DNA of 64,000 bases from Anaerolinea thermophila (GTDB taxonomy: Bacteria > Chloroflexota > Anaerolineae > Anaerolineales > Anaerolineaceae): NCBI RefSeq assembly GCF_020723905.1, contig NZ_DYHZ01000008.1, positions 161,318 to 225,317 on the forward strand, read 5' to 3'. Under the pieces are notes generated by a model that saw only the letters and a list, made by a program, of their open reading frames with translations, was not told the origin of the DNA and did no database searches. Position numbers and translations under genes: made by a program. Positions 1-8,602 of this stretch are shown in pieces (positions within the stretch are counted from its first letter, which is position 1; every line of letters starts with the position of its first letter).

Positions 1-1
1 G

Positions 2-709
2 GTTCGCTTCTTGCGTTCTTTTGGAGTAATGCTGGTAGGGGCAGGCGGACTTCTTCTGCCGGGTTTCGTTTGGGGGATTTTCCTTGCCTTTCGAGAGAAA
101 CGGATTGCCTATCTGTTGACTTCAGCATGGGTAATTGGATATGTGGCACTCTACGCTCTGCGTCTTCCTGTCACATACCAGCATGGACGTTACCTCATGC
201 CTGCAATGCCGGTCTACTTTGTTCTTGCTTTGATGGGAACCGTTCAACTGGTAAGAGGGTTGAGTCTGCGACGCTGGGGTTGGATCATCAGCCGGGTGTG
301 GATAGGAAGTATTGCAGGGGTCACTCTGGGGTTTGTTTTTCTGGGGGCACAGGCTTATGCGACCGATGTAGCCATTATTGAAACCGAAATGGTAGAAACC
401 GCGCAATGGGTACAGCAGAATACTCCATCCGATGCCCTGATTGCAGTCCACGATATTGGCGCGATAGGCTATTTTTCTCAACGCAAACTGGTGGATCTGG
501 CAGGACTGGTCTCACCAGAGGTAATTCCTTTCATTCGCGATGAAACGCGCCTTCGAGAATTTTTGGATGGACAACAGGTAGATTATCTGGTCACCTTCCC
601 GGGCTGGTATGAACATCTGACTGATGGAAAACCGGTTGTGTATCAGAGCCGGGGAAAGTTTGCTCCGCAGGCGGGCGGGGAGAATATGACCGTTTACCGC
701 TGGCGTTAG
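2..709 (+). CDS. Membrane protein, C-terminal part (glycosyltransferase-39-like), partial
   Basis: The reading frame is open to the left edge of the window, so the true start lies outside and only about 236 C-terminal residues are seen. The visible part has several hydrophobic segments (about residues 5-30, 33-55, 65-85, 90-120) followed by a soluble tail containing 'AVHDIGAIGYFS' and 'LVDLAGL'. A multi-helix membrane part with a short C-terminal soluble domain of this kind is seen in lipid-linked-sugar glycosyltransferases of the GT39/ArnT type in Chloroflexota; the assignment is by resemblance only because the catalytic N-terminus is absent. Its stop codon overlaps the stop codon of the next gene, which converges on it, so the two genes share their last bases and no separate terminator fits between them. 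Confidence 0.6.
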   Translation, partial: VRFLRSFGVMLVGAGGLLLPGFVWGIFLAFREKRIAYLLTSAWVIGYVALYALRLPVTYQHGRYLMPAMPVYFVLALMGTVQLVRGLSLRRWGWIISRVWIGSIAGVTLGFVFLGAQAYATDVAIIETEMVETAQWVQQNTPSDALIAVHDIGAIGYFSQRKLVDLAGLVSPEVIPFIRDETRLREFLDGQQVDYLVTFPGWYEHLTDGKPVVYQSRGKFAPQAGGENMTVYRWR

Positions 710-2676
710 GGGCTTAATGGTATCAGCAGGTAATATCCACCTGCAAGCGGCTGGGCGGGTGGAAGCATTTTCAGCAGTTCGTCAAGCGCCTGCCAGTCTT
801 TGGGGGACATGGCGCGGTCGGCACCTTTCATAAAATCCATTCCGGTCTTGTGGATGAGAATGTGGGTAACGCCTTCTTTTCGCCAGGTTTCCAGTACATT
901 TTCAGGGCTTCCCAGTTTGTGCAGATCAGCCCGCCAGCGGTCAATCCACGGATCGGCGATACAGAAGGATGGCGCGTAAAAACTGCGGGCTTCCCATAGA
1001 AACAGGACTCTGGAGCCTGCAGGCAATTTTTTCAGATCTGTCATGGCTTGGATGTACACGCCAGTTTGATTTTCCAGATATGCCTGTGGGGAGATCGTCC
1101 CCAGAACTGCAGGAATGGTTTGGGATCTTACCAGCATGAAGACATCCTGCCACAGGACTAACCCGCTTACCAGAAGGACCAGCACCATTGTAATTCTGGA
1201 CAGGCGCGCTTCTCTCCAGCGGACATCCTGAATGAATTCCCACCCAATGCCTGCATTGAGGGCAATCAGAGGCAGTAATGCAAAGTACAGGCGCGTTTGC
1301 TGAAGGTGTTCATAACGCGCTCCTGCCAGCCCGAGAATTATCCATAAAAGAAGGAACGACCACCCGCTGAGTTTTCCCAGCGGTGTGTGGCGGATAGTCC
1401 ACCACCCCGGCAAAGCCAACAGCACCAGTAATGGTCCAATATCGGTGGCTGGTCCAGCGGCGCCATCCACGCCCATCCAGGTAAACGTAACCGGCAGAAA
1501 GAGACGTGCCAGCCAGTTCACGGACTCAGGAGCCTGGTTGGCGGCGCTCAACCGCCAGGTAGAAAACTCCGCTGTTGGAATGAGATAAGGAAAGAAAGGA
1601 TTACCCGTAAACCCCCAGTTTTTCAGGAGCCAAGGGAGAAAGACAGCCAGGGCAAGCAATCCTCCAAGGAGAAAAACGACGATTTTTCGGCGTTTTTCAG
1701 GGGAGAAAAACCACACAGCCGGAAAAAGCACAAGTGCCAGAACTCCAGATGTGTATTTCACGCTCACTGCCATCCCAATGAACACGCACATCCATAGATA
1801 CCAGCGAGTCTGCTGTTTTGTTAGCCAGTGCATGAATAAAATCAGCGCAGAAAGTCCAAACAGAGCAGAAAACAAATCTGTGTATGCCCAGGCGCTCATC
1901 CAGCGGATCGACGCTCCGCTCAGGACCGCAATCAGGGCAATCCATCCGCCTGTCGGGTTAGCATGATGAGGGAAAATCTCCTGAATCGTTTCCTGAATCC
2001 ATCCCCATAAACCCAGCCAGAAGACTACGCTGATCAGCCAGGAAAAGGCTGTTGCACTCTGGGGCAAAAATAATCCCATTGCCCATGTGTACAGCATTTC
2101 AGCCAGTTGGGGATGCCCCCAGTAGGGGTTTTCAGGGATCAGGCGCAATTTACCGGTTTCCAGGTACTGTTGCGGTAGTGCCAGATGATAGGTTAGCGCA
2201 TCATATCTTGCCGGAGGTGCCAGAGCAACCCATAGTTGGGCAAGGGTTAGCAAGAGAGCGATGCCAGCCAGACCTTTTTCCAGGGTAGAGGCGGATTTCC
2301 AATGGACAGATAGCGTGGTCAACGGGGAGAACCATTCCCGCACGTATTTCCACAGAGGCAGGAAGAGCAGGAAAGGTAACCAGAACATCCATCTGGAGTA
2401 GCCAAAGGCAAATCCAGTTCCAAGCCAGATAAGACTCCAGATTCCTGCCCCCAGAGCAGTTTGTACTGCCCATCGGGGCAAGCCTTCCAGAGCAGTTTCG
2501 CGAAATATCCGAGCGCCTGTTGCGCCGCAGAGCGTTATCATGGCAATAGCAGTGAGCAGGGATAAGCCAGCCTGGAGTACGCTCCATACTTCTTCTGGAC
2601 GTACGGGCTTATGATACAGATAATATCCGCCCAGGACGAGCAAAATCCACAGGAAGAGCACCCAGAATCGTTTCAT
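706..2676 (-). CDS. Polytopic membrane protein, GT39-like glycosyltransferase family
   Basis: A 656-residue membrane protein with roughly a dozen hydrophobic helices spread from residue 5 to about 530 and a soluble C-terminal region. Residues near 150-165 ('APPARYDALTYHLALPQQY') form an extracytoplasmic loop with an Asp of the sort found in dolichyl-phosphate-mannose-type (GT-C) transferases, and an aromatic, Trp-rich helix pattern follows. These enzymes move a sugar from a lipid carrier onto a protein or glycolipid outside the membrane; the donor and acceptor cannot be read from the sequence. The start ATG is the first in the frame and is followed directly by a hydrophobic helix. The neighbour at the left edge is of similar type, so the two may be related cell-surface glycosylation genes. 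Confidence 0.6.
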   Translation of the reverse strand: MKRFWVLFLWILLVLGGYYLYHKPVRPEEVWSVLQAGLSLLTAIAMITLCGATGARIFRETALEGLPRWAVQTALGAGIWSLIWLGTGFAFGYSRWMFWLPFLLFLPLWKYVREWFSPLTTLSVHWKSASTLEKGLAGIALLLTLAQLWVALAPPARYDALTYHLALPQQYLETGKLRLIPENPYWGHPQLAEMLYTWAMGLFLPQSATAFSWLISVVFWLGLWGWIQETIQEIFPHHANPTGGWIALIAVLSGASIRWMSAWAYTDLFSALFGLSALILFMHWLTKQQTRWYLWMCVFIGMAVSVKYTSGVLALVLFPAVWFFSPEKRRKIVVFLLGGLLALAVFLPWLLKNWGFTGNPFFPYLIPTAEFSTWRLSAANQAPESVNWLARLFLPVTFTWMGVDGAAGPATDIGPLLVLLALPGWWTIRHTPLGKLSGWSFLLLWIILGLAGARYEHLQQTRLYFALLPLIALNAGIGWEFIQDVRWREARLSRITMVLVLLVSGLVLWQDVFMLVRSQTIPAVLGTISPQAYLENQTGVYIQAMTDLKKLPAGSRVLFLWEARSFYAPSFCIADPWIDRWRADLHKLGSPENVLETWRKEGVTHILIHKTGMDFMKGADRAMSPKDWQALDELLKMLPPAQPLAGGYYLLIPLSP

Positions 2677-2728
2677 GAGATAGAATAAATACAGGGCAAA
2701 ATTGGTTTAATACAAAGAAGAGAAAGAT

Positions 2729-2757
2729 TTGCCTGTATAAACCACTCATAGTATACT
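2729..2757 (+). promoter_or_regulatory. Probable sigma-70 promoter with a palindrome over the -10
   Basis: TTGCCT at 2729-2734 and TATACT at 2752-2757 are separated by 17 bases, which fits a housekeeping promoter for the histidine kinase gene that follows. The -10 lies inside a perfect 14-base palindrome, CATAGTATACTATG, at 2747-2760, a possible operator. Confidence 0.55.
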
Positions 2758-2803
2758 ATGAACGTTTGAACGTGCCCCAACATCAAGAGCAGGAGAAATG
2801 CGT

Positions 2804-3880
2804 ATGGCACTTCAGGTCCCCAATGCCGGAACAGAAGAAAATCCGTGGGAAGCCTTCTTGAAGGAACTGGATAACGAGTACGAGCAAGCCCAGCGGACGC
2901 TTAAAGAAGTTTCTCTCATGTTGACGCAGAGTCAGGCAGAACTGGCTAAACTGACTCAGCGCAATGCCAGCATTACGGCACATCTTCAACAGGTGCAGGC
3001 GCAGTTTGATACCATGCCTCGTAGCGATATCAAGATGGCATACAATGCTGCACTGGATGCGCAACAGCGTTTGCTGGTCATGCGGGGACAACTGGATAAA
3101 CTGCAAAATGATGAAGAAGCCCTTCGACGGTACGTGACGCTGATTGAAAAAGTGCGTCAAATGCTTCCCATGGCAGGCAAAGGAGGAAAAATTTCTGGAA
3201 AGGGGTATTCGGGGAGCGGTTCTGCCATGCTGGAAATGGTGATTAATGCCCAGGAGGCAGAACGCCAGCGTCTTTCCCGCCAAATGCATGATGGACCTGC
3301 TCAGGCACTTTCAAATTTCATTGTGCAAACCGAAATTGTCGCCCGGCTTCTGGATATTGATCAGGCGCGCGCAAAAGAAGAAATGGCAAGCCTGAAAGAC
3401 GCCGCTACCAATACCTTTAAGCAGGTGCGCACGTTCATTTTTGAATTGCGCCCGATGATGCTCGACGATTTGGGGTTGTTCCCTACCATCAAGCGTTACC
3501 TGGAAAGCCTGAAAGAGCAAACTGGATGCGATATCAACATTAACATTAAAGGGAGCGAGCGGCGCTATCAATCCTTCCTGGAGGTGATGATTTTCCGCGC
3601 CATTCAGGAACTGGTTGGTAATGCCTATCGCCACAATCAGGAATCGCCTCGAGTACAGATCACGGTCAGCCTGGTGGCTGACGATACCACATTACGCGTG
3701 TCGGTGAGTGATAATGGCAAAGGCTTTGACCCGGATGCAGTGGAAAAGTCTGGCGCTCTCGGGTTGAAACTCATCCGCGAACGAGTTGAACTGCTGGGAG
3801 GATACATGGAAATTGATGCCGGTGTGGGGCGTGGAGCACGTGTAACCTTCCAGGTACCGATCCTCGAAGCGGAAGCATAA
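2804..3880 (+). CDS. DegS-like sensor histidine kinase (HisKA_3 type)
   Basis: A soluble histidine kinase of the NarL/DegS class. Residues about 15-120 are a charged coiled coil, as in DegS; the H-box '[11 protein letters not shown]' follows with His at about residue 162, and the HATPase_c domain shows the N-box 'NAYRHN', the G1 box 'DNGKGFD' and a G2 box '[12 protein letters not shown]'. There is no membrane segment, so the signal must be intracellular. No response-regulator partner of the NarL class is beside it; the next gene is phosphofructokinase 34 bases away, so the kinase may be co-transcribed with glycolysis. Two ATGs are possible: the one at 2798 sits only 2 bases after the AGGAG, while 2804 has a normal 8-base spacing and is preferred. 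Confidence 0.88.
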   Translation: MALQVPNAGTEENPWEAFLKELDNEYEQAQRTLKEVSLMLTQSQAELAKLTQRNASITAHLQQVQAQFDTMPRSDIKMAYNAALDAQQRLLVMRGQLDKLQNDEEALRRYVTLIEKVRQMLPMAGKGGKISGKGYSGSGSAMLEMVINAQEAERQRLSRQMHDGPAQALSNFIVQTEIVARLLDIDQARAKEEMASLKDAATNTFKQVRTFIFELRPMMLDDLGLFPTIKRYLESLKEQTGCDININIKGSERRYQSFLEVMIFRAIQELVGNAYRHNQESPRVQITVSLVADDTTLRVSVSDNGKGFDPDAVEKSGALGLKLIRERVELLGGYMEIDAGVGRGARVTFQVPILEAEA

Positions 3881-3914
3881 TGGATCATCATTATTCCCAA
3901 CACAGGAGGACTGC

Positions 3915-5084
3915 ATGACAAAAACGATTGGTATCTTAACAGGTGGAGGGGATGTCCCCGGATTGAACCCCGCGATTAAATCCGTGGCGATGGGCGCGTT
4001 TGAGATGGGGTATCGTGTGCTGGGCATTCGCCGCGGTTGGGGGGGGCTGTTAAATTACAATCTGGATGAGCCTTCCACCCATGAATATTACATTAAGGAA
4101 CTCACCCGCGACTCGGTGCGCACGATTGACCGCACGGGTGGCACCTTCCTACATACATCCCGCACAAACCCTCAGAAGGTTTCTCCGAAGAGTACCCCCG
4201 ATTTCCTGAAAAATTCGAATTGGGGAAAACCCATAAAAGACTCTGAGGACAAGGATTACACGGACTATGTGATGAAGGTCATTTCCCATCTGGGGATTGA
4301 CGTGCTGGTTCCGATCGGTGGAGATGATACCCTTTCCTTTGCCGTGCGCCTGCACCGGGAAGGCGTTCCTGTGGTAGCCATTCCTAAAACCATGGATAAC
4401 GACGTGTTCGGAACCGATTACTGTATCGGGTTTTCCACAGCCGTAACCCGCTCGGTGGAATTTATTACCAACATGCGCACCAGCGTGGGGTCTCATGAGC
4501 GCATCGGTGTGATTGAATTGTTTGGTCGCAACTCTGGCGAAACCAGCCTGATCAGTGCGTATCTGGCTTATGTGGATCGCGCGATTATCAGTGAGGTTCC
4601 GTTCAACATTGAAAAACTGGCAAACTTCCTGCTGGAAGACAAACGCAACAACCCATCGAATTACGCCATTATGACCATTTCTGAAGGTGCCATCATGGAA
4701 GGCGGGGATGTTGTTGAATACGGTGAAGCTGATGCTTACGGGCATCGCAAACTCGGCGGAATCGGGTTGATTACTGCCGAGATGATTAAGAAGATTACCG
4801 GACAGAACATCATGTATCAGCAGTTGGGCTATTTGATGCGCTCCGGTGCTCCCGATTCGCTGGATCGAATGGTGGCAATGTCCTACGGCAATCTGGCGAT
4901 TCAATTAATCCGCCGCAATGAAACCGGGAAGATGGTGGCGCTCCATGGTGGTAAATACACCACAGTCCCGGTCGAGATGGTCCTGGCGGGTAAGAAGCGG
5001 GTGGATGTAGCCTCATTCTATGATATTGAGCAGTATCGCCCGCGGGTGAAAGATTTCATGGGCGTTCCCATGTTCTTGAGTTAA
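3915..5084 (+). CDS. pfp: 6-phosphofructokinase, probably pyrophosphate-dependent
   Basis: Phosphofructokinase family enzyme of 389 residues, making fructose 1,6-bisphosphate in glycolysis. The phosphate-donor loop is 'GGGDVPGLN' (residues 10-18) and the catalytic motif is 'PKTMDND' (157-163). Two positions that separate donor classes are visible: 'GGDDT' at 135-139 has Asp where ATP enzymes have Gly, and 'PKT' has Lys where ATP enzymes have Gly. In the family this Asp/Lys pair goes with pyrophosphate as donor, which makes the step reversible. A strong AGGAGG lies just before the ATG. The aldolase gene follows after 20 bases, so the two consecutive glycolytic steps form an operon. Donor specificity is inferred from these residues. 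Confidence 0.9.
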   Translation: MTKTIGILTGGGDVPGLNPAIKSVAMGAFEMGYRVLGIRRGWGGLLNYNLDEPSTHEYYIKELTRDSVRTIDRTGGTFLHTSRTNPQKVSPKSTPDFLKNSNWGKPIKDSEDKDYTDYVMKVISHLGIDVLVPIGGDDTLSFAVRLHREGVPVVAIPKTMDNDVFGTDYCIGFSTAVTRSVEFITNMRTSVGSHERIGVIELFGRNSGETSLISAYLAYVDRAIISEVPFNIEKLANFLLEDKRNNPSNYAIMTISEGAIMEGGDVVEYGEADAYGHRKLGGIGLITAEMIKKITGQNIMYQQLGYLMRSGAPDSLDRMVAMSYGNLAIQLIRRNETGKMVALHGGKYTTVPVEMVLAGKKRVDVASFYDIEQYRPRVKDFMGVPMFLS

Positions 5085-5104
5085 TTTTTTGAAGGAGTAT
5101 TCAC

Positions 5105-6055
5105 ATGATTGTTAACACGAAAAAACTGTTTGAAGCCGCGTATGGCAAATATGCCATCGGCGCCTACAATATCAACAATCTTGAGCAGTGCATGGGGCTT
5201 TTCCGGGGAAACCTCGAGAGTCAGGCTCCATTCATCATTCAAATCAGCAAAGGCGCTCGCAAGTACACCGATAAGCGCATGCTGGAAGCCATTATTCGTG
5301 CCGCAGATGAGATCTTCCCCGATGCCATTTTCGCTGTTCATCTGGATCACGGGGACGAAGAGACCTGCATGGATGCCATCGAGAGCGGGTTTTATTCCTC
5401 GGTGATGATTGATGCCAGCCATGAAGATTTTGAAACCAATATTGCCATTACCCGCCGGGTTGTGGAAGCCGCTCATGCACGTGGAATCGTCGTGGAAGCT
5501 GAACTGGGGCAACTGGGTGGCGTGGAGGAGCATGTCAGCGTGGATGAATCCAACGCTAAACTGACCGACCCTGACAATGCCAAAGAGTTTGTGGAGCGCA
5601 CCGGTTGCGATTCTCTGGCTGTTGCCATTGGTACCAGTCACGGCGCTTTCAAGTTCTCCGGTAACCAGACTTTGCGTTTTGATGTCCTGGCTGAAATCCA
5701 GAAGCGCCTCCCCGGCTTCCCGCTGGTGATGCACGGCTCATCCTCGGTACCGCAGGAGGAGGTGGAGCGCATCAATCGAGCAGGGGGCAACCTCAAAGGC
5801 GCCAAAGGCGTGGATGAAAATCAGTTCCGCCGCGCTGCTGAACTGGGTGTGACCAAGGTCAACATTGATACCGATGGGCGTCTGGTGTGGACGCGTGTGC
5901 ATCGTGAATATTTCCGCGATCATCCGGAAGAAATTGACATGCGCCCGATTGGTAAGATCTTCATGGCAGAATATGCCAAGTTCATTGCCCATAAGAACGA
6001 AAAACTGGGCAGTGCCGGAAGATTGCCGGAAGTTCGCGCCCTGTTAGGGAAGTAA
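5105..6055 (+). CDS. fba: Class II fructose-bisphosphate aldolase
   Basis: A zinc-dependent aldolase of 316 residues that splits fructose 1,6-bisphosphate into the two triose phosphates. Class II features are clear: 'VHLDHG' at 78-83 (metal His and catalytic Asp region), 'EAELGQLGG' in the middle, a second His in 'GTSHGAFKF', a third in 'VMHGSSS', and the phosphate-binding 'KVNIDTDGR'. A good Shine-Dalgarno (GAAGGAG) precedes the ATG, and the gene is directly downstream of phosphofructokinase. A stem-loop follows the stop codon and may end or weaken the transcript. Confidence 0.94.
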   Translation: MIVNTKKLFEAAYGKYAIGAYNINNLEQCMGLFRGNLESQAPFIIQISKGARKYTDKRMLEAIIRAADEIFPDAIFAVHLDHGDEETCMDAIESGFYSSVMIDASHEDFETNIAITRRVVEAAHARGIVVEAELGQLGGVEEHVSVDESNAKLTDPDNAKEFVERTGCDSLAVAIGTSHGAFKFSGNQTLRFDVLAEIQKRLPGFPLVMHGSSSVPQEEVERINRAGGNLKGAKGVDENQFRRAAELGVTKVNIDTDGRLVWTRVHREYFRDHPEEIDMRPIGKIFMAEYAKFIAHKNEKLGSAGRLPEVRALLGK

Positions 6056-6074
6056 CTCAATCGTTGAAATCCAT

Positions 6075-6101
6075 CACAGCCCGGTGAACTCCCGGGCTGT
6101 G
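6075..6101 (+). terminator. Stem-loop after the aldolase gene
   Basis: A perfect 10-base stem (CACAGCCCGG with CCGGGCTGTG) closes a 7-base loop. Only a weak run of T follows ('TTAATCTCT'), so it may be a leaky terminator or mRNA-stabilising hairpin, not a full stop; the next gene starts 20 bases later. Confidence 0.5.
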
Positions 6102-6120
6102 TTAATCTCTGGAGGCGAAT

Positions 6121-6660
6121 GTGCCTGTTTCCGATCAAGGGGTGAACCTGCCGCGCTATCGGGTGATTCCGCGAACATTGATTTTTCTGGTACATAATAG
6201 CGAGGTGCTTCTCATCCGGGGTGCGCCGACCAAACGGTTGTGGGCAAATCGTTATAACGGACTGGGAGGTCATATAGAACGCGGAGAAGATCCGCTATCG
6301 GCAGCAAAAAGGGAGTTGAAGGAAGAGGCTGGAATAGAAAATGTGGAACTTCATGGGGTAGGGGTCATTCTGGTTGACGTAGAACCAGATATTGGGGTTT
6401 GCATTTTCATTTTCCGCGGTGAAGCGGAAGAAAAGTGGACCTGGCATTCTGAAGAAGGTGCTCTGGAGTGGGTGCCCTGGGAGGATTTACCCCATCTTCC
6501 TCTGGTAGAGGACTTACCTCAAATTCTTCCCCGTGTTTGGGAATGGAGACCGGGCGACCCGGTTTTCTGGGCGGTTTCGCGCTATGAAAATGGCCATCTG
6601 GTGGTTCATTTTCACTCAGAAAGAGATGGCTCGGGAGGTTCACCGCTTTTTCTCTCGTAA
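6121..6660 (+). CDS. Nudix hydrolase
   Basis: A 179-residue Nudix protein. The Nudix box reads GHIERGEDPLSAAKRELKEE followed by AGI, matching the GX5EX7REUXEEXGU pattern with all acidic metal ligands present. Such enzymes hydrolyse nucleoside diphosphates linked to another group; an 8-oxo-dGTP (MutT-like) role is possible but the substrate is not shown by the sequence. Translation begins at GTG with GGAGG five bases upstream. The last 49 bases overlap the end of the convergent rsmD gene on the other strand, so the C-terminal 16 residues are encoded antisense to RsmD's tail. Confidence 0.88.
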   Translation: MPVSDQGVNLPRYRVIPRTLIFLVHNSEVLLIRGAPTKRLWANRYNGLGGHIERGEDPLSAAKRELKEEAGIENVELHGVGVILVDVEPDIGVCIFIFRGEAEEKWTWHSEEGALEWVPWEDLPHLPLVEDLPQILPRVWEWRPGDPVFWAVSRYENGHLVVHFHSERDGSGGSPLFLS

Positions 6661-7202
6661 AAGATAAGCATGGTGTTTCCGTACCGGCGCTGTTCAAACT
6701 CTTCCAGGTTCTTAAGCGACTGGATAGAATATTCCACCGGGTCAATCTGCACAATAACCCAACCATCTTCGGAGAGCCATTCAATGTGCTGATCAACTGT
6801 TGCCAGCGCTTTTTCCCACAACCCTTTGTATTGGGGTGGAGCGATGAAAATATAGTCAAATTGCCGGTCGGCGGGACGGCTCAGCAGGGTGAATGCGTCT
6901 CCCTGAATAACCTGCGCGCGTTCCTGCAGGTGGGTTAACTCCAGATTGGAACGGATGGTTTGCACCGCCGCACGGTGTAAATCAATAAACCGACAGAAAT
7001 TGGCTCCCCGGCTGAGGGCTTCAATACCGACGCTCCCTGTGCCGCCGAATAGATCCAGAAAGGTCGCTCCATAAATGTCCGCGCCGAGGATGTTGAAAAG
7101 GGCTTCCTTTACCATATCGGTAATGGGGCGGGTGATGTCCCCGGGAACCATTTTCAGGCGGGTGCCGCGGGCTTTTCCGCTAATGATTCGTGGATTGGTC
7201 AC
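6612..7202 (-). CDS. rsmD: 16S rRNA (guanine-N2)-methyltransferase RsmD
   Basis: A 196-residue SAM-dependent methyltransferase of the RsmD family, which modifies G966 of 16S rRNA. Visible are the N-terminal 'RIISGKARGTRL' and 'TRPITDMVKEALFNIL' motifs typical of RsmD and the SAM site 'FLDLFGGTGSVGIEALSRGA'. The catalytic motif IV, normally (D/N)PPY, reads 'IAPPQY', so the first acidic or amide residue is Ala and a Gln is inserted before Tyr. It is the last gene of an eight-gene minus-strand run, 10 bases after the URO-D protein, and converges on the Nudix gene with a 49-base overlap. Confidence 0.88.
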   Translation of the reverse strand: MTNPRIISGKARGTRLKMVPGDITRPITDMVKEALFNILGADIYGATFLDLFGGTGSVGIEALSRGANFCRFIDLHRAAVQTIRSNLELTHLQERAQVIQGDAFTLLSRPADRQFDYIFIAPPQYKGLWEKALATVDQHIEWLSEDGWVIVQIDPVEYSIQSLKNLEEFEQRRYGNTMLIFYERKSGEPPEPSLSE

Positions 7203-7212
7203 AGCGATTTCC

Positions 7213-8217
7213 TCAAGGCAGAGAAATTTGCTCGACAGCCTGACGTACTGTCAGAATATTCCCATTCGGAGCAATGATTGGCAAAACACATCCTGTTCCG
7301 AGGATAAAACGCTCTCCGCCAGTGGAAAGAATTGCCTCACGGGCTTCCTCAAAAATGGTGTCCGGTGTGCCCAGTACCAGAGATTCCCACTGACGAAGTC
7401 CGCCGCAAACTACACCGGAAAACGCTTGCTTTGCCTGGCTGAGCGGAGGAGTGGTTTGACGGTCATGCCAGTTGATCACGGAACAGGGGTAGTCTGTGAC
7501 CTTATCAAACATGACCTCGTTGCCGTGCAGGTGCAGAATGTTCAACCACCACCCTTTGGCTACCTCCAGAACACGCAAATCGTAGTAACGACCAAAGATC
7601 TCAAACTCTTCCTCGGATAAAAGCCCATACTGAGCGTGTTGAACTGCGTAGAAAATGCCATCAATGGCTGTTTTCCGGAGTTCTTCAAGGAAGCGCACGG
7701 TTACCTGGGTAATTCGCTCCAACCCGGCGTGTAAGGCTTCAGGATATCGGCGTAAGTGAATTAACAGTTTTTCCGGTCCTACCAGGTTTTTGGCTTGTGC
7801 CAGTGGACTGAAGATGGTTTGCACAACGGGAGTGTGCGGGGCAAATTCGGCTGTCAGGATGCGTAAAGCATGGATTTGATCTCCCAGATGTCCGCTGGTT
7901 GGGTCGAGCAAAGGGAGTTTTGCCCAATCTTCGGGATGTTGGATGACCCGGCGGGTATACTCACGGGTTCCTTCGGGGTTCCCGCGCCATTCGTCTTCTG
8001 CTCCCCAGTCTTTCAGACAAAACGATGAAGCCGGGGTGACCTTGATGAGATCAAAATCATACATGCGTTGAAATGCAGCAGTTGAAGCAGCCAGCCCCTC
8101 GGGCGTTTGATCGTCCACCGGAAAATGCCGCCATAAGGCAACCGGCACCCGATCAGGAATCTCGCCAGAAAGACAGGTTTCCAGACGCTCACGATGGCTG
8201 ATAGTAGAAGGAGCCAT
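7213..8217 (-). CDS. Uroporphyrinogen decarboxylase (URO-D) family protein
   Basis: A 334-residue protein of the URO-D superfamily, with the N-terminal 'RERLETCLSGEIPDRVPVALWRH' pattern and the C-terminal 'GGERFILGTGCVLP' that mark this group. The HemE signature with an Arg-rich 'MRQAGR' motif is missing, so it is probably not the haem enzyme. Relatives of this type act as methyltransferases on corrinoid or thiol substrates or are uncharacterised; the Cys in 'GTGCVLP' could bind zinc as in the methylcobalamin:coenzyme M transferases. It sits 7 bases after a TPR protein gene and 10 bases before rsmD. Confidence 0.75.
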   Translation of the reverse strand: MAPSTISHRERLETCLSGEIPDRVPVALWRHFPVDDQTPEGLAASTAAFQRMYDFDLIKVTPASSFCLKDWGAEDEWRGNPEGTREYTRRVIQHPEDWAKLPLLDPTSGHLGDQIHALRILTAEFAPHTPVVQTIFSPLAQAKNLVGPEKLLIHLRRYPEALHAGLERITQVTVRFLEELRKTAIDGIFYAVQHAQYGLLSEEEFEIFGRYYDLRVLEVAKGWWLNILHLHGNEVMFDKVTDYPCSVINWHDRQTTPPLSQAKQAFSGVVCGGLRQWESLVLGTPDTIFEEAREAILSTGGERFILGTGCVLPIIAPNGNILTVRQAVEQISLP

Positions 8218-8224
8218 AAGAAAC

Positions 8225-8578
8225 TTACCGATCCAGATTCCAGTTACCTGTGCGAATGCGGTTGATGTGTCCTTTGATCAATCGCTGAATCATGGACGCG
8301 CGCACGTGATCTTCGATTTTTCCTGCTGTCTGGAAGGCTTTTTCAAACACACTAACTGCGTCCTGAGCCCGTCCTGCGGCAAGCAAATTCAGCCCTAAAG
8401 CATATAAGGCTTCAGGGTCATCTGCATTGGATTCCAGTGCCCGCCGAAAATCTTCTTCTGCGGCTTTGTAATCCCCGCGAGCGTAGTACAACCATCCCCG
8501 CTTTAAAAACTCTGCCGGGGTTGTCGGATTCATGCTTTCGGGTGTTGGAGTAACAGGTTGATTGCCAGGTTTTGCCAT
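8225..8578 (-). CDS. Small TPR-repeat protein
   Basis: A 117-residue cytoplasmic protein. Residues about 20-90 hold two tetratricopeptide-like repeats ('AEFLKRGWLYYARGDYKAAEEDFRRALE' split over helices, then 'PEALYALGLNLLAAGRAQDAVSVFEKAFQ'), preceded by a Pro/Thr-rich N-terminus. TPRs bind partner proteins. It lies between the AAA ATPase (24 bases upstream) and the URO-D gene (7 bases downstream), so a partner of one of those is likely, but none can be named. Confidence 0.75.
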   Translation of the reverse strand: MAKPGNQPVTPTPESMNPTTPAEFLKRGWLYYARGDYKAAEEDFRRALESNADDPEALYALGLNLLAAGRAQDAVSVFEKAFQTAGKIEDHVRASMIQRLIKGHINRIRTGNWNLDR

Positions 8579-8602
8579 TTTTATTTTCCTCCCGTGACGT
8601 TT

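Noticed and set aside
4149..4904. Long minus-strand open frame opposite phosphofructokinase
   Set aside because: A shadow of strong coding sequence on the plus strand; its protein has no recognisable features and is His-rich and irregular.
7213..8217. HemE (uroporphyrinogen decarboxylase proper)
   Set aside because: The HemE Arg-rich active-site motif is absent, so only the broad URO-D family is claimed.
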